A DNA stretch of 64,000 bases from Polaromonas sp. YR568 (GCF_900116715.1 NZ_FPBM01000001.1:250784-314783); one strand, 5' to 3'; positions 8,318-18,022 are shown, counted from the stretch's first letter. The notes: a model not told the origin generated them from the sequence alone. Program-made: numbers and translations.

Positions 8318-9445
8318 ATGACGATCAAAAAGATTATTCCGCTGGCAGATATACGCTACGCAAGCCGCGTACCGCATATTCCTGCCCGCTTGACGGCGCC
8401 GACGGGCCTGTTGAGTGACACGCTGGGCCGGCCGCTGCGGGACTTGCGCATCAGCGTAACGGACCGCTGCAACTTCCGCTGCAGCTACTGCATGCCGCGT
8501 GAGGTGTTCGACAAGGACTACGCCTTCCTGCCACAAACCTCGCTGCTGAGTTTTGAGGAAATCACCCGCCTGGCCAAGGTATTCGTGGCGCATGGGGTCG
8601 AGAAAATCCGGCTGACAGGTGGCGAGCCGCTGCTGCGCAAGCACCTGGAAGTGCTGATCGAGATGCTGGCAAAACTGCAGACGCCGCAGGGCAAGCCGCT
8701 GGACATCACGCTCACCACCAATGCATCGCTGCTCGCCAAAAAGGCCCAGTCGCTCAAAGACGCAGGCTTGCAGCGCGTCACCGTGAGCCTGGACGCACTG
8801 GACGACACGACCTTCCGGCGTATGAACGATGTGGACTTTCCGGTGGCCGATGTCCTCAAGGGCATTGAGGCCGCGCAAAAGGTGGGGCTCTCACCGCTCA
8901 AGGTCAACATGGTGGTCAAGCGCGGCACCAACGACGCCGAGATCCTGCCCATGGCCCGGCACTTCCGCCACAGCGGCGCGGTGCTGCGTTTTATTGAGTA
9001 CATGGATGTGGGCGCCACCAACGGCTGGCGCATGGACGAGGTGCTGCCGTCTGCCCAGGTGGTGGAGCGCCTGAACGCCGAATTCCCACTGGTGGCTATT
9101 AACCCAAATTACACCGGCGAAACCGCCGAGCGCTGGCGTTATGCCGACGGCGCGGGCGAGATCGGCGTGATCAGCAGCGTGACCCAGGCTTTTTGCAGCG
9201 ACTGCAACCGCGCCCGGCTCTCGACCGAAGGCAAGCTGTTTTTGTGCCTCTTTGCCAGCCAGGGCCAGGACTTGCGCGCCCTGCTGCGCGGCAGCTACGG
9301 CGACGACCAGATCGCGGCGGCGGTGGCGCATATCTGGCAGGGGCGTGATGACCGTTATTCGGAATTGCGCGCTGAGATGCCTGCCGACACGAGCACCTCT
9401 GATTCAAACGCCAAGCGCGTCGAGATGAGCTACATAGGCGGCTGA
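8318..9445 (+). CDS. moaA: GTP 3',8-cyclase (molybdenum cofactor biosynthesis)
   Basis: A 375-residue radical-SAM enzyme that, with MoaC, converts GTP to cyclic pyranopterin monophosphate, the first step of Moco synthesis. The N-terminal cluster motif CNFRCSYC gives C51, C55 and C58; the C-terminal cluster CSDCNRAR...FLC gives C293, C296 and C310; the chain ends in the conserved Gly-Gly (SYIGG) needed for activity. LTGGEPLLR is the SAM-binding GGE region. The N terminus is about 30 residues longer than E. coli MoaA, as is common in this order. It is followed by mobA with almost no gap, implying one operon with mobA and moeA. Confidence 0.96.
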   Translation: MTIKKIIPLADIRYASRVPHIPARLTAPTGLLSDTLGRPLRDLRISVTDRCNFRCSYCMPREVFDKDYAFLPQTSLLSFEEITRLAKVFVAHGVEKIRLTGGEPLLRKHLEVLIEMLAKLQTPQGKPLDITLTTNASLLAKKAQSLKDAGLQRVTVSLDALDDTTFRRMNDVDFPVADVLKGIEAAQKVGLSPLKVNMVVKRGTNDAEILPMARHFRHSGAVLRFIEYMDVGATNGWRMDEVLPSAQVVERLNAEFPLVAINPNYTGETAERWRYADGAGEIGVISSVTQAFCSDCNRARLSTEGKLFLCLFASQGQDLRALLRGSYGDDQIAAAVAHIWQGRDDRYSELRAEMPADTSTSDSNAKRVEMSYIGG

Positions 9446-9470
9446 TTTGACACCCAACGACCACCACGCC

Positions 9471-10097
9471 ATGCCCATCCACGCCGAAGCCATCACAGGC
9501 GTGATCCTTGCCGGCGGCCGGGGTTCGCGCATGGGTGGGGTCGACAAGGGCCTGCAGAACTTCAATGGCGTGCCATTGGCCTTACATACGCTGATGCGGC
9601 TGTCGCCGCAGGTCGGCGAGGTCATGGTCAATGCCAACCGCAACCTCGCCGCCTACGAGTCTTTCGGCGTGCCGGTGTGGCCCGACAGCACCGGGCTGGG
9701 CGAGTTTGCCGGGCCGCTGGCGGGCTTTCTCACCGGGCTGGAGCGCTGCGAGACGCCTTATATGCTCACCGTGCCCTGCGACACACCGCTGTTTCCGGAC
9801 GATCTGGTGGCGCGGCTGGCCCAGGCCTTTGTGGCGGAAGGCGCCGACTTTGCCATGGCCGCTGCACCGGAAGAAGACGGCCAGCTCAGACCCCAGCCGG
9901 TGTTTTGCCTCATGGGCACCCACATGCTGGAAAGCCTGGTGCGCTTTACCCATGGCGGCGGCCGCAAGATCGACGCCTGGACGGCGCAGCACAAAACCGC
10001 CCTTGTGCCCTTTGACCGGCCCGGCGACGACCCGCACGGCTTTTTCAACGCCAACACGCTGGCCGAGCTGCACCAGCTGGAATCCCGCCGGGACTAG
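9471..10097 (+). CDS. mobA: Molybdenum cofactor guanylyltransferase
   Basis: A 208-residue nucleotidyltransferase that joins GMP to molybdopterin, giving the MGD cofactor. It shows the N-terminal GTP-binding motif [25 protein letters not shown] and the metal-binding PCDTPLFP. I chose the ATG at 9471; a TTG at 9447, only 1 base after the moaA stop, is in frame and has a better upstream AGGCGG, so the protein may be 216 residues. The TAG stop coincides with the left boundary of a MITE-like element: its T and A are the target dinucleotide and its G is the element's first base. Confidence 0.92.
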   Translation: MPIHAEAITGVILAGGRGSRMGGVDKGLQNFNGVPLALHTLMRLSPQVGEVMVNANRNLAAYESFGVPVWPDSTGLGEFAGPLAGFLTGLERCETPYMLTVPCDTPLFPDDLVARLAQAFVAEGADFAMAAAPEEDGQLRPQPVFCLMGTHMLESLVRFTHGGGRKIDAWTAQHKTALVPFDRPGDDPHGFFNANTLAELHQLESRRD

Positions 10098-10360
10098 GGC
10101 CTGTTAACACTATGTTTGCAAGATGCGTTGCGAGTCAAAAAGGCCTTGAGCAAGGCGCAAAACGCAGGCGGGGTGAACCCCGTCAAGGCTTTGCAACGCC
10201 GCGCAAGGCCTTTTTGATCGCAACCCGAAGGGAATGGGGTGAGAAAGCCGCCACTCGGCGTTGCGCTCCTAGCCCAGACGTGAGTCTGGGCGTCGTCACG
10301 CGCCTTGATTGGCGGCTTTCTCACCCCATTCGCATTTGTAAACATAGTGTTAACAGGCCC
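10097..10360 (+). mobile_element. 264-bp MITE-like element with perfect terminal inverted repeats and TA duplication
   Basis: Perfect 21-bp terminal inverted repeats (10097-10117 and 10340-10360; they begin GGGCCTGTTAACAC) are flanked on both sides by TA (10095-10096 and 10361-10362), the target duplication typical of Tc1/mariner-IS630 elements. Inside are two further inverted-repeat modules: 10128-10148 with 10204-10223, enclosing a CGGGG/CCCCG hairpin, and 10232-10252 with 10311-10331, enclosing an 8-bp GCCCAGAC/GTCTGGGC hairpin. There is no transposase and no credible coding frame, so it would be non-autonomous. It sits exactly between mobA and moeA. Confidence 0.85.
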
Positions 10361-10366
10361 TAACAC

Positions 10367-11674
10367 GTGAAAACACTGGACCAAATTGCCGCGGAGCTGC
10401 AAGGCTACGACCCGCAAGCTCTCTCTGCCGGCCAGGTGCTGGACTTCCTCTCCCGGCTGGTCATGCCGGTGCAGGATGCCCTTGAACTGCCGCTGATGCA
10501 GGCCTTTGGCCGGGTGCTCGCGAGCGATGTGGTCTCGCCCTTTGACGTGCCGCCCCACGACAACTCGGCCATGGACGGTTATGCCTTTGACGGCAGCCAA
10601 CTGGCAGCCGGCACCGCGCTGGAGCTGCAGGTGGCGCCTGGCACCGCGCTGGCAGGCAAGGCCTGGCAAGGCAGCGTGCAGCCCGGCAAGTGCGTGAAGA
10701 TCATGACGGGCGCCATTATGCCGCCCGGCCTGGACACGGTGGTGCCGCAAGAGTTTATTTCCGTGCGCACCGGGGCCGGCAACGCAGAATTCATCACCAT
10801 TCCCCCCAAGCTGCTGGGCGCCGGCGACAACCGCCGCCTGCGCGGTGAAGACCTGATGCAGGGCCGGCCGGCGCTCCAAAAAGGAGAGTTGCTGACACCT
10901 GCCCGTCTGGGGCTGGCGGCCTCTTTGGGTCTCAAGACGCTGAGCACCTGGCGGCCGCTGCGCGTGGCGTATTTCTCAACGGGTGACGAAATCCTCTCGC
11001 TGGGCGAGGCGCCGCGTGAAGGCGCGGTGTACGACAGCAACCGCTACACCGTCTTCGGCATGCTCAGCCGTCTGGGCTGCGAGGTGATCGACATGGGCGT
11101 GGTGCGCGACGACCCGGCCCTGCTGGAAGCGGCTTTCACCGAGGCCGCCGCGCGAGCTGACGCCATCATCACCTCGGGCGGCGTCAGCGTGGGCGAGGCC
11201 GACTTCACCAAGGCCATGATGAAAAAGCTGGGCGACGTGGCCTTCTGGCGCATCGCCATGCGGCCCGGCCGGCCCATGGCCGTGGGGCGCATACCGGCCA
11301 CCAAGGGCGGCAACCCCAACGGCGCCATTCTTTTCGGCTTGCCCGGCAATCCGGTGGCCGTGATGGTGACCTTTCTCGCCTTTGTGCGCCCCGCCCTGTT
11401 GCAGATGATGGGCGCCGGCGCCGAATCGCCGCTGCTGCTCAAGGCCCGCAGCACCGAAGCTATCCGCAAGAAAGCCGGCCGCACTGAATACCAGCGCGGC
11501 TGGGTTTCCACCGCACCGGACGGCTCACTGCAGGCCAAAACCACCGGCAGCCAAGGCTCGGGTGTGCTGCGATCGATGGCCGAAGCGAATGGGCTGATCG
11601 TGTTGCATCATGCGCAGGGCAACGTAGCGGTGGGCGATGAAGTCGATGTCCTGATGTTCGAAGGCGCGATCTAA
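10367..11674 (+). CDS. moeA: Molybdopterin molybdenumtransferase
   Basis: A 435-residue MoeA, which inserts molybdate into adenylylated molybdopterin. Visible motifs: DVPPHDNSAMDGYAFD near residue 65, the MPT-binding-fold TSGGVSVGEADF, and LFGLPGNPVAVMVTF. The start is GTG at 10367 (GTG AAA ACA CTG), which matches the usual family start; the bases before it come from the MITE-like element and give no good Shine-Dalgarno. Without the element, mobA would end TAA only 3 bases before this GTG, so translational coupling is the likely ancestral state. Confidence 0.95.
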   Translation: MKTLDQIAAELQGYDPQALSAGQVLDFLSRLVMPVQDALELPLMQAFGRVLASDVVSPFDVPPHDNSAMDGYAFDGSQLAAGTALELQVAPGTALAGKAWQGSVQPGKCVKIMTGAIMPPGLDTVVPQEFISVRTGAGNAEFITIPPKLLGAGDNRRLRGEDLMQGRPALQKGELLTPARLGLAASLGLKTLSTWRPLRVAYFSTGDEILSLGEAPREGAVYDSNRYTVFGMLSRLGCEVIDMGVVRDDPALLEAAFTEAAARADAIITSGGVSVGEADFTKAMMKKLGDVAFWRIAMRPGRPMAVGRIPATKGGNPNGAILFGLPGNPVAVMVTFLAFVRPALLQMMGAGAESPLLLKARSTEAIRKKAGRTEYQRGWVSTAPDGSLQAKTTGSQGSGVLRSMAEANGLIVLHHAQGNVAVGDEVDVLMFEGAI

Positions 11675-11702
11675 CCAGCTAGCGCAAAGAGATTACCCAT
11701 AA

Positions 11703-11728
11703 AAAACGCCCTCCGGAGAGGGCGTTTT
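11703..11728. terminator. Bidirectional terminator between moeA and the RND efflux operon
   Basis: An 11-bp perfect stem AAAACGCCCTC/GAGGGCGTTTT with loop CGGA, having T runs on both strands. It lies between two converging genes and can serve both. Confidence 0.9.
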
Positions 11729-11748
11729 GCATTGAACTGCGTAGCGTC

Positions 11749-14700
11749 TTACTTGGCAACGTACTCAGGATGCTCATGATGTGCATCCGGCTGCTCTTTG
11801 GCCACAGCCTTGTTGGCGCCCGGAATCGCCTTGCGGGCAAACAGGGTGTACATGGTGGGCACCACAAAGACAGCCAGCACGCTGCCCAGCGACATCCCGC
11901 CCACAATCACCCAGCCGATCTGCATGCGGCTTTCAGCGCCCGCGCCGTGCGACAGTGCCAGCGGCAATGCGCCCAGCACCATGGCGCCGGTGGTCATCAG
12001 GATGGGCCGCAGGCGCTGTGACGAGGCCTTGACGACCGCGTCGATCATCTCCATCCCCTGCCCGCGCAGCTGGTTGGTGAACTCGACAATCAAAATGCCG
12101 TGCTTGGTGATCAGGCCCACCAGCGTGATCAGCCCGATCTGCGAATACACATTGAGCGAGCCGCCCGTCCATTTCAGCGCCAGCAAAGCGCCCAGCATGG
12201 ACAGCGGCACCGACAGCATGATCACCAACGGATCGACAAAGCTTTCAAACTGCGCGGCCAGCACCAGGAAAATAAACAGCAAGGCCAGCACAAACACAAT
12301 GGCCAGCGCGCCCTGCGAATTGCGGAACTCGCGCGAAGTGCCGTTCAGATCAGTGCTGTAGCCGGTCTTGAGTATCTTGGCCGATGTCTCATCCATGAAG
12401 CGCAGCGCCTGGCCCAGCGAGTAGTCGCTGGAGAGGCTGGCGGTGAACGAAACAGAGCGCCGCTGGCCGAAGTGGTTGAGCTCGCGCGGCGAAACGCTTT
12501 CGCGCACCTTCACCAGCGCCGACAACGGAATCATCGCGTCGTTGCGGCCGCGCACGTAAATGCGGTCAATGTCCTCGGGCGTAGTACGGCCGCTGGCCTG
12601 GGTCTGCACGATCACGTCGTACTGCTCGCCGTCGCGTTTGTAGCGCGTCACGTTGCGGCCGCCCAGCAGGGTTTCAATCGCCTTGGCCACCACCTCGACG
12701 CTCACGCCAAGGTCGGCCGCCTTGTCGCGCTCGACCTCGATGCGCAATTCGGGTTTATTGAGCCGCAGGTCCACGTCGGTGGAGACGATGCCCGGGTTCT
12801 TGGCCATCTCGTCCAGCATCTGGCGTGTGACGGCGTTGAGGTTCTGGTAGGTGTCCGAGGTCTGGATCACAAAATTGAGCGGCCGGTCGCGAAAGCCCTG
12901 CCCCAGCGACGGCGGCGTGATGGTGAAGACGTTGACGCCGGGCAGCGCATTGAACTTGGGCTGCAGTTCCTTGGCCATCTCGATGGTCGTGCGCTTGCGC
13001 TCGTCCCAGTCCACTGTGCGGTAGACCACGCTGGCCTGGGCCACGGTAGGGTTGCCGATGTTGGCAAAGATACGGTCGAACTCGGGGAAAGACTCGCCGA
13101 CTTTCTCCATCGCCCGGGCATAGCGGTTGGTGTAGTCCAGCGTGGCGCCGTCAGGCGCCGTCACGTTCGCCAACACCACGCCGCGGTCTTCGATGGGCGA
13201 GAGCTCCTGCTTCATGGTCGGGAAGACCAGCGCGATGGCTGCCGCGCTGAGCACCATCACGCCCACCACGATCCAGCGCGCCTGGAAAATAAATGCCCTG
13301 AACTTCTGGCCCCAGCCCGAGCCTTCGCCCGAAGGCTCCCAGCGCTTGGTGACGATCCAGCGCAGCAGGTCGCCATAGCGGTCGGAAATGCTGGTCAGCA
13401 CCTTTTCCATGGTGCGGTCAAAACGGTTGGGTTTGGGGTTGTGCTTGAGCAGCTGGGTGCACAGCATGGGCGTGAGCGTCAGCGCCACAAAGCCCGACAC
13501 CACCACGGCGCCGGCCAGCGCCAACGCGAACTCTACAAACAGCCGCCCGGTGCGGCCCGGCGTAAACGCCAGCGGCGCGTACACCGCCACCAGCGTGGCC
13601 GTCATGGTGATCACCGCAAAACCGATTTCACGCGCGCCCTTGATGCCGGCCGAGAACGGGTCCATGCCCTCTTCGATGTGGCGGAAGATGTTCTCCAGCA
13701 TCACGATGGCGTCGTCCACCACCAGGCCGATGGCCAGCACAAGCGCCAGCAGGGTCAAGGTGTTGATGGTGAAGCCGGCCAGCGCCATCAGGGCGAAGGT
13801 GCCGATCAGGCTCACCGGGATCGTTACGATGGGGATGATGGAGGCACGCATGGTGCGCAGGAAGACAAAAATCACCAGCGCCACCAGGATGATGGCTTCA
13901 GCAATCGTGCGGTAAACGTTCTTCACCGACTTGTCGATAAACACCGAGTTGTCGTTGGCGACGTCGATCAGCATGTCGGGCGGCAAGTCGGCCTGCAGCT
14001 TGGGGAAGGCTTCGCGAACACCCTTGGACAAATCCAGTGGGTTGGCTGTGGCCTGGCGGATCACGCCGACGGCCACTGCCGAGCGGCCGTTCAGGCGCAC
14101 AGCGGTGCGTTCGTCGGCCGCGCCTTCCTGCACCCGCGCAACGTCGCGTATCTTGACCGAGAAGCCGTTGACGTTCTTGACCATGATGTCGCCGAACTGG
14201 CCGGGCCTGACCAGGTCGGTCTGGGAGGTCACGCTGAACTCACGCTGCTGCGACTCGATGCGGCCGGCTGGCAGCTCGAGGTTGCTGCGGCGTATCGCGT
14301 CTTCAACGTCTTGCGTGGTGAGGCGGTAGGAGGCCAGCTTGTCGGTGTCCAGCCAGACGCGCATGGCGTATTTGCGTTCACCGTAGATGCGCACGTCGGC
14401 CACGCCGGTCACGGTTTGCAGGCGCGGCTTGACGATGCGGTTAACCAGGTCGTTGATTTGCAGCGGCGTCATCGACTCGCTGGAAAACGCCAGCTGGATG
14501 ACCGGGAAGGCATCGGCCTCGACCTTGGCGATCACCGGCTCTTCAATCGCCTGCGGCAGGCGGTTGCGCACGCGCGAGGTACGGTCGCGCACCTCGGCGG
14601 CGGCCGAATCGGCGTCTTTTTCAAGCCGGAAGCGCACGCTGATCTGCGCCTGGTCGGCGCGGCTGATGGAGGTGATCACGTCCACCCCGTCGATGCCCGC

Positions 14701-14913
14701 AATGGAGTCTTCGAGCGGCTTGGTGACTTGCGATTCGATCACCTCGGCGGACGCGCCCACATAGCGCACGCTGACGGTGACGACGGGTTCGTCAATCTTG
14801 GGGTATTCGCGCACCGTCAGGCGGTTGAAGCTGACGGCCCCAATCAGCACGATCAGCAGCGACAGCACGGTGGCGAAGACCGGGCGGCGTATGGAAACTT
14901 CAGCGAGTTGCAT
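11749..14913 (-). CDS. RND multidrug efflux transporter, inner-membrane subunit (AcrB/MdtB type)
   Basis: A 1054-residue HAE1-family proton/drug antiporter, normal for AcrB relatives. It begins with a membrane helix (VFATVLSLLIVLIGAV) and shows the duplicated large periplasmic loops and 12 helices. The proton-relay Asp pair in TM4 is intact (GLVVDDAIVMLENI, D400/D401). Exports hydrophobic compounds with a membrane-fusion partner, encoded 6 bases upstream, and an outer-membrane channel. No channel gene is next to it, so it probably borrows one. The C-terminal tail is His/Lys-rich (EQPDAHHEHPEYVAK). Confidence 0.93.
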   Translation of the reverse strand: MQLAEVSIRRPVFATVLSLLIVLIGAVSFNRLTVREYPKIDEPVVTVSVRYVGASAEVIESQVTKPLEDSIAGIDGVDVITSISRADQAQISVRFRLEKDADSAAAEVRDRTSRVRNRLPQAIEEPVIAKVEADAFPVIQLAFSSESMTPLQINDLVNRIVKPRLQTVTGVADVRIYGERKYAMRVWLDTDKLASYRLTTQDVEDAIRRSNLELPAGRIESQQREFSVTSQTDLVRPGQFGDIMVKNVNGFSVKIRDVARVQEGAADERTAVRLNGRSAVAVGVIRQATANPLDLSKGVREAFPKLQADLPPDMLIDVANDNSVFIDKSVKNVYRTIAEAIILVALVIFVFLRTMRASIIPIVTIPVSLIGTFALMALAGFTINTLTLLALVLAIGLVVDDAIVMLENIFRHIEEGMDPFSAGIKGAREIGFAVITMTATLVAVYAPLAFTPGRTGRLFVEFALALAGAVVVSGFVALTLTPMLCTQLLKHNPKPNRFDRTMEKVLTSISDRYGDLLRWIVTKRWEPSGEGSGWGQKFRAFIFQARWIVVGVMVLSAAAIALVFPTMKQELSPIEDRGVVLANVTAPDGATLDYTNRYARAMEKVGESFPEFDRIFANIGNPTVAQASVVYRTVDWDERKRTTIEMAKELQPKFNALPGVNVFTITPPSLGQGFRDRPLNFVIQTSDTYQNLNAVTRQMLDEMAKNPGIVSTDVDLRLNKPELRIEVERDKAADLGVSVEVVAKAIETLLGGRNVTRYKRDGEQYDVIVQTQASGRTTPEDIDRIYVRGRNDAMIPLSALVKVRESVSPRELNHFGQRRSVSFTASLSSDYSLGQALRFMDETSAKILKTGYSTDLNGTSREFRNSQGALAIVFVLALLFIFLVLAAQFESFVDPLVIMLSVPLSMLGALLALKWTGGSLNVYSQIGLITLVGLITKHGILIVEFTNQLRGQGMEMIDAVVKASSQRLRPILMTTGAMVLGALPLALSHGAGAESRMQIGWVIVGGMSLGSVLAVFVVPTMYTLFARKAIPGANKAVAKEQPDAHHEHPEYVAK

Positions 14914-14919
14914 AGCGGA

Positions 14920-16326
14920 TCAGGTTGGATCGCGGGCAGGCGGGCCGGCTGGGCTGCGCTCGGCGGGTGACACGCTGCGCACCGGAACCAGGGCGCCGGG
15001 GGCCGGGGCTTCCGACACCACGACACCGCAAGGGTTGGGGCCGGCCAATGGCGCTTGCTGGGCTGCGGGGGCCGCTGCGACAGCAGCCTTAGGGGCAGCA
15101 GCCTCAGGAGCCGCAGGGGCTGCTGCGGCCGGCGAAGCCTGTGGTGCTGGCGAAGCGGCAGCGGCAGCAGCAGCGGCTTTTCCATTGCCACCGCCCGAGC
15201 GGGCAGAAGCATTCGCGGCCAGGTCCACCACGCTCACCACCGTGCCGTCGCGCTGCACACGCTGCTGGCCTGTGGCCACCACGGTGTCGCCGGCTTCCAG
15301 TCCTTCAAGAATCTCGACCTTGCCGGGGCTGCGCAGGCCGACTTTGACTTCTACACGTTTGGTGGTGCGGGTCTGCTCGTTCGGGCCTTCCAGCAGCTTG
15401 ATGACGAATTGCCTGGAACCCTGCGGAACAATCGCTTCCTCGGGCACCACACGGGCGTTTTCGCGCACGCCGAACACCGTGTTGACGCGGGCGAACATGC
15501 CGGGGCGCAACTGCAGCTGGCGGTTGTCGATGCAGCCGCGAATGCCGATGGAGCGGCCGTTGGCGTCGATCAAGGGGTCTATGGCCTGGATTTGTGCGTT
15601 GTACTTGCGCCCGGGCAAGGCATCGATGTCGAGCATGGCCGTCTGGCCGCGCTTGATCTTGTTCTGGAAACGCTCCGGCAGGCGGAAGTCGACAAAGATG
15701 GCTTCGATGTCTTCGATGTTAACGATGTCGGCGCCGTCCTTGAGGTAGTCGCCCACGTTGACGAGGCGGATGCCGGCGATGCCGTCAAAGGGCGCGACGA
15801 TTTTCAGGCGGGCTGCCGTGGCCTGGGCCAGTGACAGCTTGGCCTCGGCCACCTGGAGGTTGGCTGCGCTCTCATCGAGCGATCGCTGGCTGATGAAGTT
15901 TTGCGCGACCAGTTCCTGGTTACGCTTCTGGTTGGCGCGGGCAATGGAAAGCTCGGCCTGGCTTTGCTGCACCTGGGCCAGCGGCAACTGGTCGTCGAAC
16001 TGCACCAGCACCTGGCCTTTGCGCACGCGCTGGCCGTCGGTGAAATTGAGTTGCGTGATGCGGCCGCTGACCTCGGGCCGCAAGACCACGCCACGGCGTG
16101 AACGCAGGCTGCCCACGGCCTGGGTGTCATCCGACAGCCTGGCCAGTTCCACCCTGGCGGCTTCCACAGCGACCGGTTTTCCTGCAGCAGCGCCATTGCC
16201 GGTAGCGGCAGGCGACGCCTCCGCGGCATTGCCCGGCGCCTTGGGTTTCTGGAGCCACCAGGCAGCGCCCGATGCGACCGCAATGCCCGCTGCGGCGACC
16301 GCTATGTAGATTACTTTTGATGCCAT
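14920..16326 (-). CDS. RND efflux periplasmic adaptor (membrane fusion protein)
   Basis: A 468-residue HlyD/AcrA-type adaptor linking the RND pump to an outer-membrane channel. It has an N-terminal membrane anchor (VIYIAVAAAGIAVASGAAW), a lipoyl-like half motif around VRKGQVLVQFDD, a coiled-coil hairpin rich in Gln/Ala, and the second lipoyl half IVAPFDGIAGIRLVNVGDYL. After the normal end (GTVVSVVDLA) there is an unusual ~95-residue Ala/Pro-rich extension ending GPPARDPT, probably disordered. I took the ATG at 16326; a TTG at 16350 with GGAAG upstream is in frame. It heads a two-gene operon with the RND subunit. Confidence 0.9.
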   Translation of the reverse strand: MASKVIYIAVAAAGIAVASGAAWWLQKPKAPGNAAEASPAATGNGAAAGKPVAVEAARVELARLSDDTQAVGSLRSRRGVVLRPEVSGRITQLNFTDGQRVRKGQVLVQFDDQLPLAQVQQSQAELSIARANQKRNQELVAQNFISQRSLDESAANLQVAEAKLSLAQATAARLKIVAPFDGIAGIRLVNVGDYLKDGADIVNIEDIEAIFVDFRLPERFQNKIKRGQTAMLDIDALPGRKYNAQIQAIDPLIDANGRSIGIRGCIDNRQLQLRPGMFARVNTVFGVRENARVVPEEAIVPQGSRQFVIKLLEGPNEQTRTTKRVEVKVGLRSPGKVEILEGLEAGDTVVATGQQRVQRDGTVVSVVDLAANASARSGGGNGKAAAAAAAASPAPQASPAAAAPAAPEAAAPKAAVAAAPAAQQAPLAGPNPCGVVVSEAPAPGALVPVRSVSPAERSPAGPPARDPT

Positions 16327-16593
16327 GGGGGAGGAAAGCTTGTTATACAAAGATACAAACTTCCAATGTAGCAGGACACCATGGCAGAAGCAGCCTTTTC
16401 GGGGCTATGCCAAGGGGTAAGCGCGGTAGCTTTACAACGGCTTTACGCAAGGCTGCGCGGCCATATTGGGGCAAACGCTATGTACGCTTATGGTGCGCGT
16501 AACGGTCGGCCCGGCAAGGGCATGTTCAAGCCATGTGCTTATGCGCTTTTTTCGGTGCAGCCTCACCGCCGGCAGGCCGCCCCTGCGGCCTTG

Positions 16594-17076
16594 TTACAAA
16601 CGGCCCAGCGCCCGCTCCACACCCTTGTTGGCCAGCGCGTCGGCGCGCTCGTTGCCGGGGTCGCCGGCATGGCCCTTGACCCAGCGCCAGTCGATCTTGT
16701 GGCCGCTGCCGCTCACGAGCGCGTCCAGGCGCTGCCACAGGTCCACGTTCTTGACGGGCGCCTTGGCCGCCGTGCGCCAGCCCCTGGCCTTCCAGCCGTG
16801 GATCCACTCGGTGATGCCCTTGCGCACGTACTCGCTGTCGAGGTACAGCGTCACGTTGCAGGGCCGCTTGAGCGCCGCCAGCGCCTCGATGACGGCCATC
16901 ATTTCCATGCGGTTGTTGGTGGTGCCCAGCTCGCCGCCGAACAGCTCTTTTTCGGTGCCGCCCTGGGACAGCAGGACGCCCCAGCCACCGGGTCCGGGAT
17001 TACCCTTACATGCACCGTCGGTGTAGATCACGACAGGCTGGGATGGAGTGGCTGGGCTGGTGGATAAATCGGTCAT
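16594..17076 (-). CDS. rnhA: Ribonuclease HI
   Basis: A 160-residue RNase HI, which cuts the RNA strand of RNA-DNA hybrids. All four metal-binding carboxylates are visible: Asp in [11 protein letters not shown], Glu in NNRMEMMAV, Asp in LYLDSEYV and Asp in GNERADALA; the handle region ([13 protein letters not shown]) and catalytic His-containing KGHAGDPGN are present. The ATG at 17076 fits the family; the frame stays open further upstream. The gloB-methyltransferase-rnhA neighbourhood is conserved in many proteobacteria. The 267 bases between it and the efflux adaptor start hold no gene I can support, only the presumed efflux promoter. Confidence 0.96.
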   Translation of the reverse strand: MTDLSTSPATPSQPVVIYTDGACKGNPGPGGWGVLLSQGGTEKELFGGELGTTNNRMEMMAVIEALAALKRPCNVTLYLDSEYVRKGITEWIHGWKARGWRTAAKAPVKNVDLWQRLDALVSGSGHKIDWRWVKGHAGDPGNERADALANKGVERALGRL

Positions 17077-17165
17077 GCGTTGCGTTTGCCCGTGTTGTGC
17101 TTGTTTGTGAAAACGCCGGGCCACTTACCAGCACCCGGCGGTTAAAAAGGAAAAGAAAAATCAGT

Positions 17166-17990
17166 TCAGGCCGGTGGCCGCGACCGGGCGGCCGGCTCCT
17201 TGTTGGCCACCGCAGCCGGCGCCGCCGCCGGGGCCTTGCGCGTCTTCCAGGCGGGCTCCAGCAGCCGCACACCCCGCACACGCTTGACCGCTGCGAGAAA
17301 GTACACGGCGCCGAAGATGGGCCACCAGCGCTCGCCCGCGGCGTCCATCCACTCGAAGCGATCCAGCCAGGCCTGGCTGGTCAGCGCCGGGCGGTAGCAG
17401 CCAAAGCGCCCCGACTCTACCTCAAAGTCCAGCAGCCGCAGCCAGTCGCGCAGCCGCCAGTAGCCAATGAACTCGCCGGTCTTGGGCAGGAACAGACTGT
17501 CATAACCCCAGCGCTGGTAGAGGTGGCCGCGTCGCTGGCGCAGGCCCCAGAGGCTGGTGGGGTTCAGGCCGCTGATGACCACACGCCCCTCGGGCACCAG
17601 CACGCGGCTGACTTCACGCAGCGTGGCATGCGGGTCGCGGCTCAGCTCCAGCGTATGCGGCAGCACAACGAGGTCAAGGCTGCTTTCCGGAAACGGCAGC
17701 GCACCTGAATCGGTCAGCAAGGCCGCGCGCCGGGAACTTGCGGCCGGCGCGGCAGTCGCACCATCCGCCGGTGCGGGCGCAACAGGAGGAAGCGGTGATT
17801 CAAGCGCCAGCCATTTGTGCGGCATGCGGTTGGCCTGCAGGGCATCGAGTTCCGGCAGGCCCAGTTGCAGCGCGTGGTAGCCGAAGACATCACTGACGGC
17901 CTCGTCGAAATGCGTGCGTTCCCAGCCCAGCAGATAAGCGCCCGGCGGCGTCTTCAGCCAGTCGGTCAAACCTATAATTTCGGAGCTCAT
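17166..17990 (-). CDS. SAM-dependent methyltransferase, YafS-like
   Basis: A 274-residue class I methyltransferase-fold protein. The core is LPFPESSLDLVVLPHTLELSRDPHATLREVSRVLVPEGRVVI, the motif II-III pattern of Methyltransf_11 proteins; the N-terminal SAM loop is degenerate. The segment VAPAPADGATAAPAASS is a low-complexity insertion and the C terminus is Ala/Lys-rich. The start ATG at 17990 is 32 bases from the divergent gloB ATG, so their promoters must overlap. Its position between gloB and rnhA matches E. coli yafS. Substrate unknown. Confidence 0.85.
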   Translation of the reverse strand: MSSEIIGLTDWLKTPPGAYLLGWERTHFDEAVSDVFGYHALQLGLPELDALQANRMPHKWLALESPLPPVAPAPADGATAAPAASSRRAALLTDSGALPFPESSLDLVVLPHTLELSRDPHATLREVSRVLVPEGRVVISGLNPTSLWGLRQRRGHLYQRWGYDSLFLPKTGEFIGYWRLRDWLRLLDFEVESGRFGCYRPALTSQAWLDRFEWMDAAGERWWPIFGAVYFLAAVKRVRGVRLLEPAWKTRKAPAAAPAAVANKEPAARSRPPA

Positions 17991-18022
17991 TGAGACCACC
18001 GCAAGTTCATCGAAACCACCGC

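Noticed and set aside
10112..10363. 83-codon frame inside the MITE-like element
   Set aside because: Made of inverted-repeat sequence, no homology-like features and no transposase motif.
12100..14970. 956-codon open frame on the plus strand opposite the RND pump gene
   Set aside because: It is the complement of a well-supported RND gene; its product is His/Arg/Gln/Gly-rich with no domains, an effect of high GC codon bias.
16381..17067. Plus-strand frame across the efflux-rnhA gap
   Set aside because: It overlaps rnhA antisense and its product is low-complexity; the gap is better read as promoter DNA.
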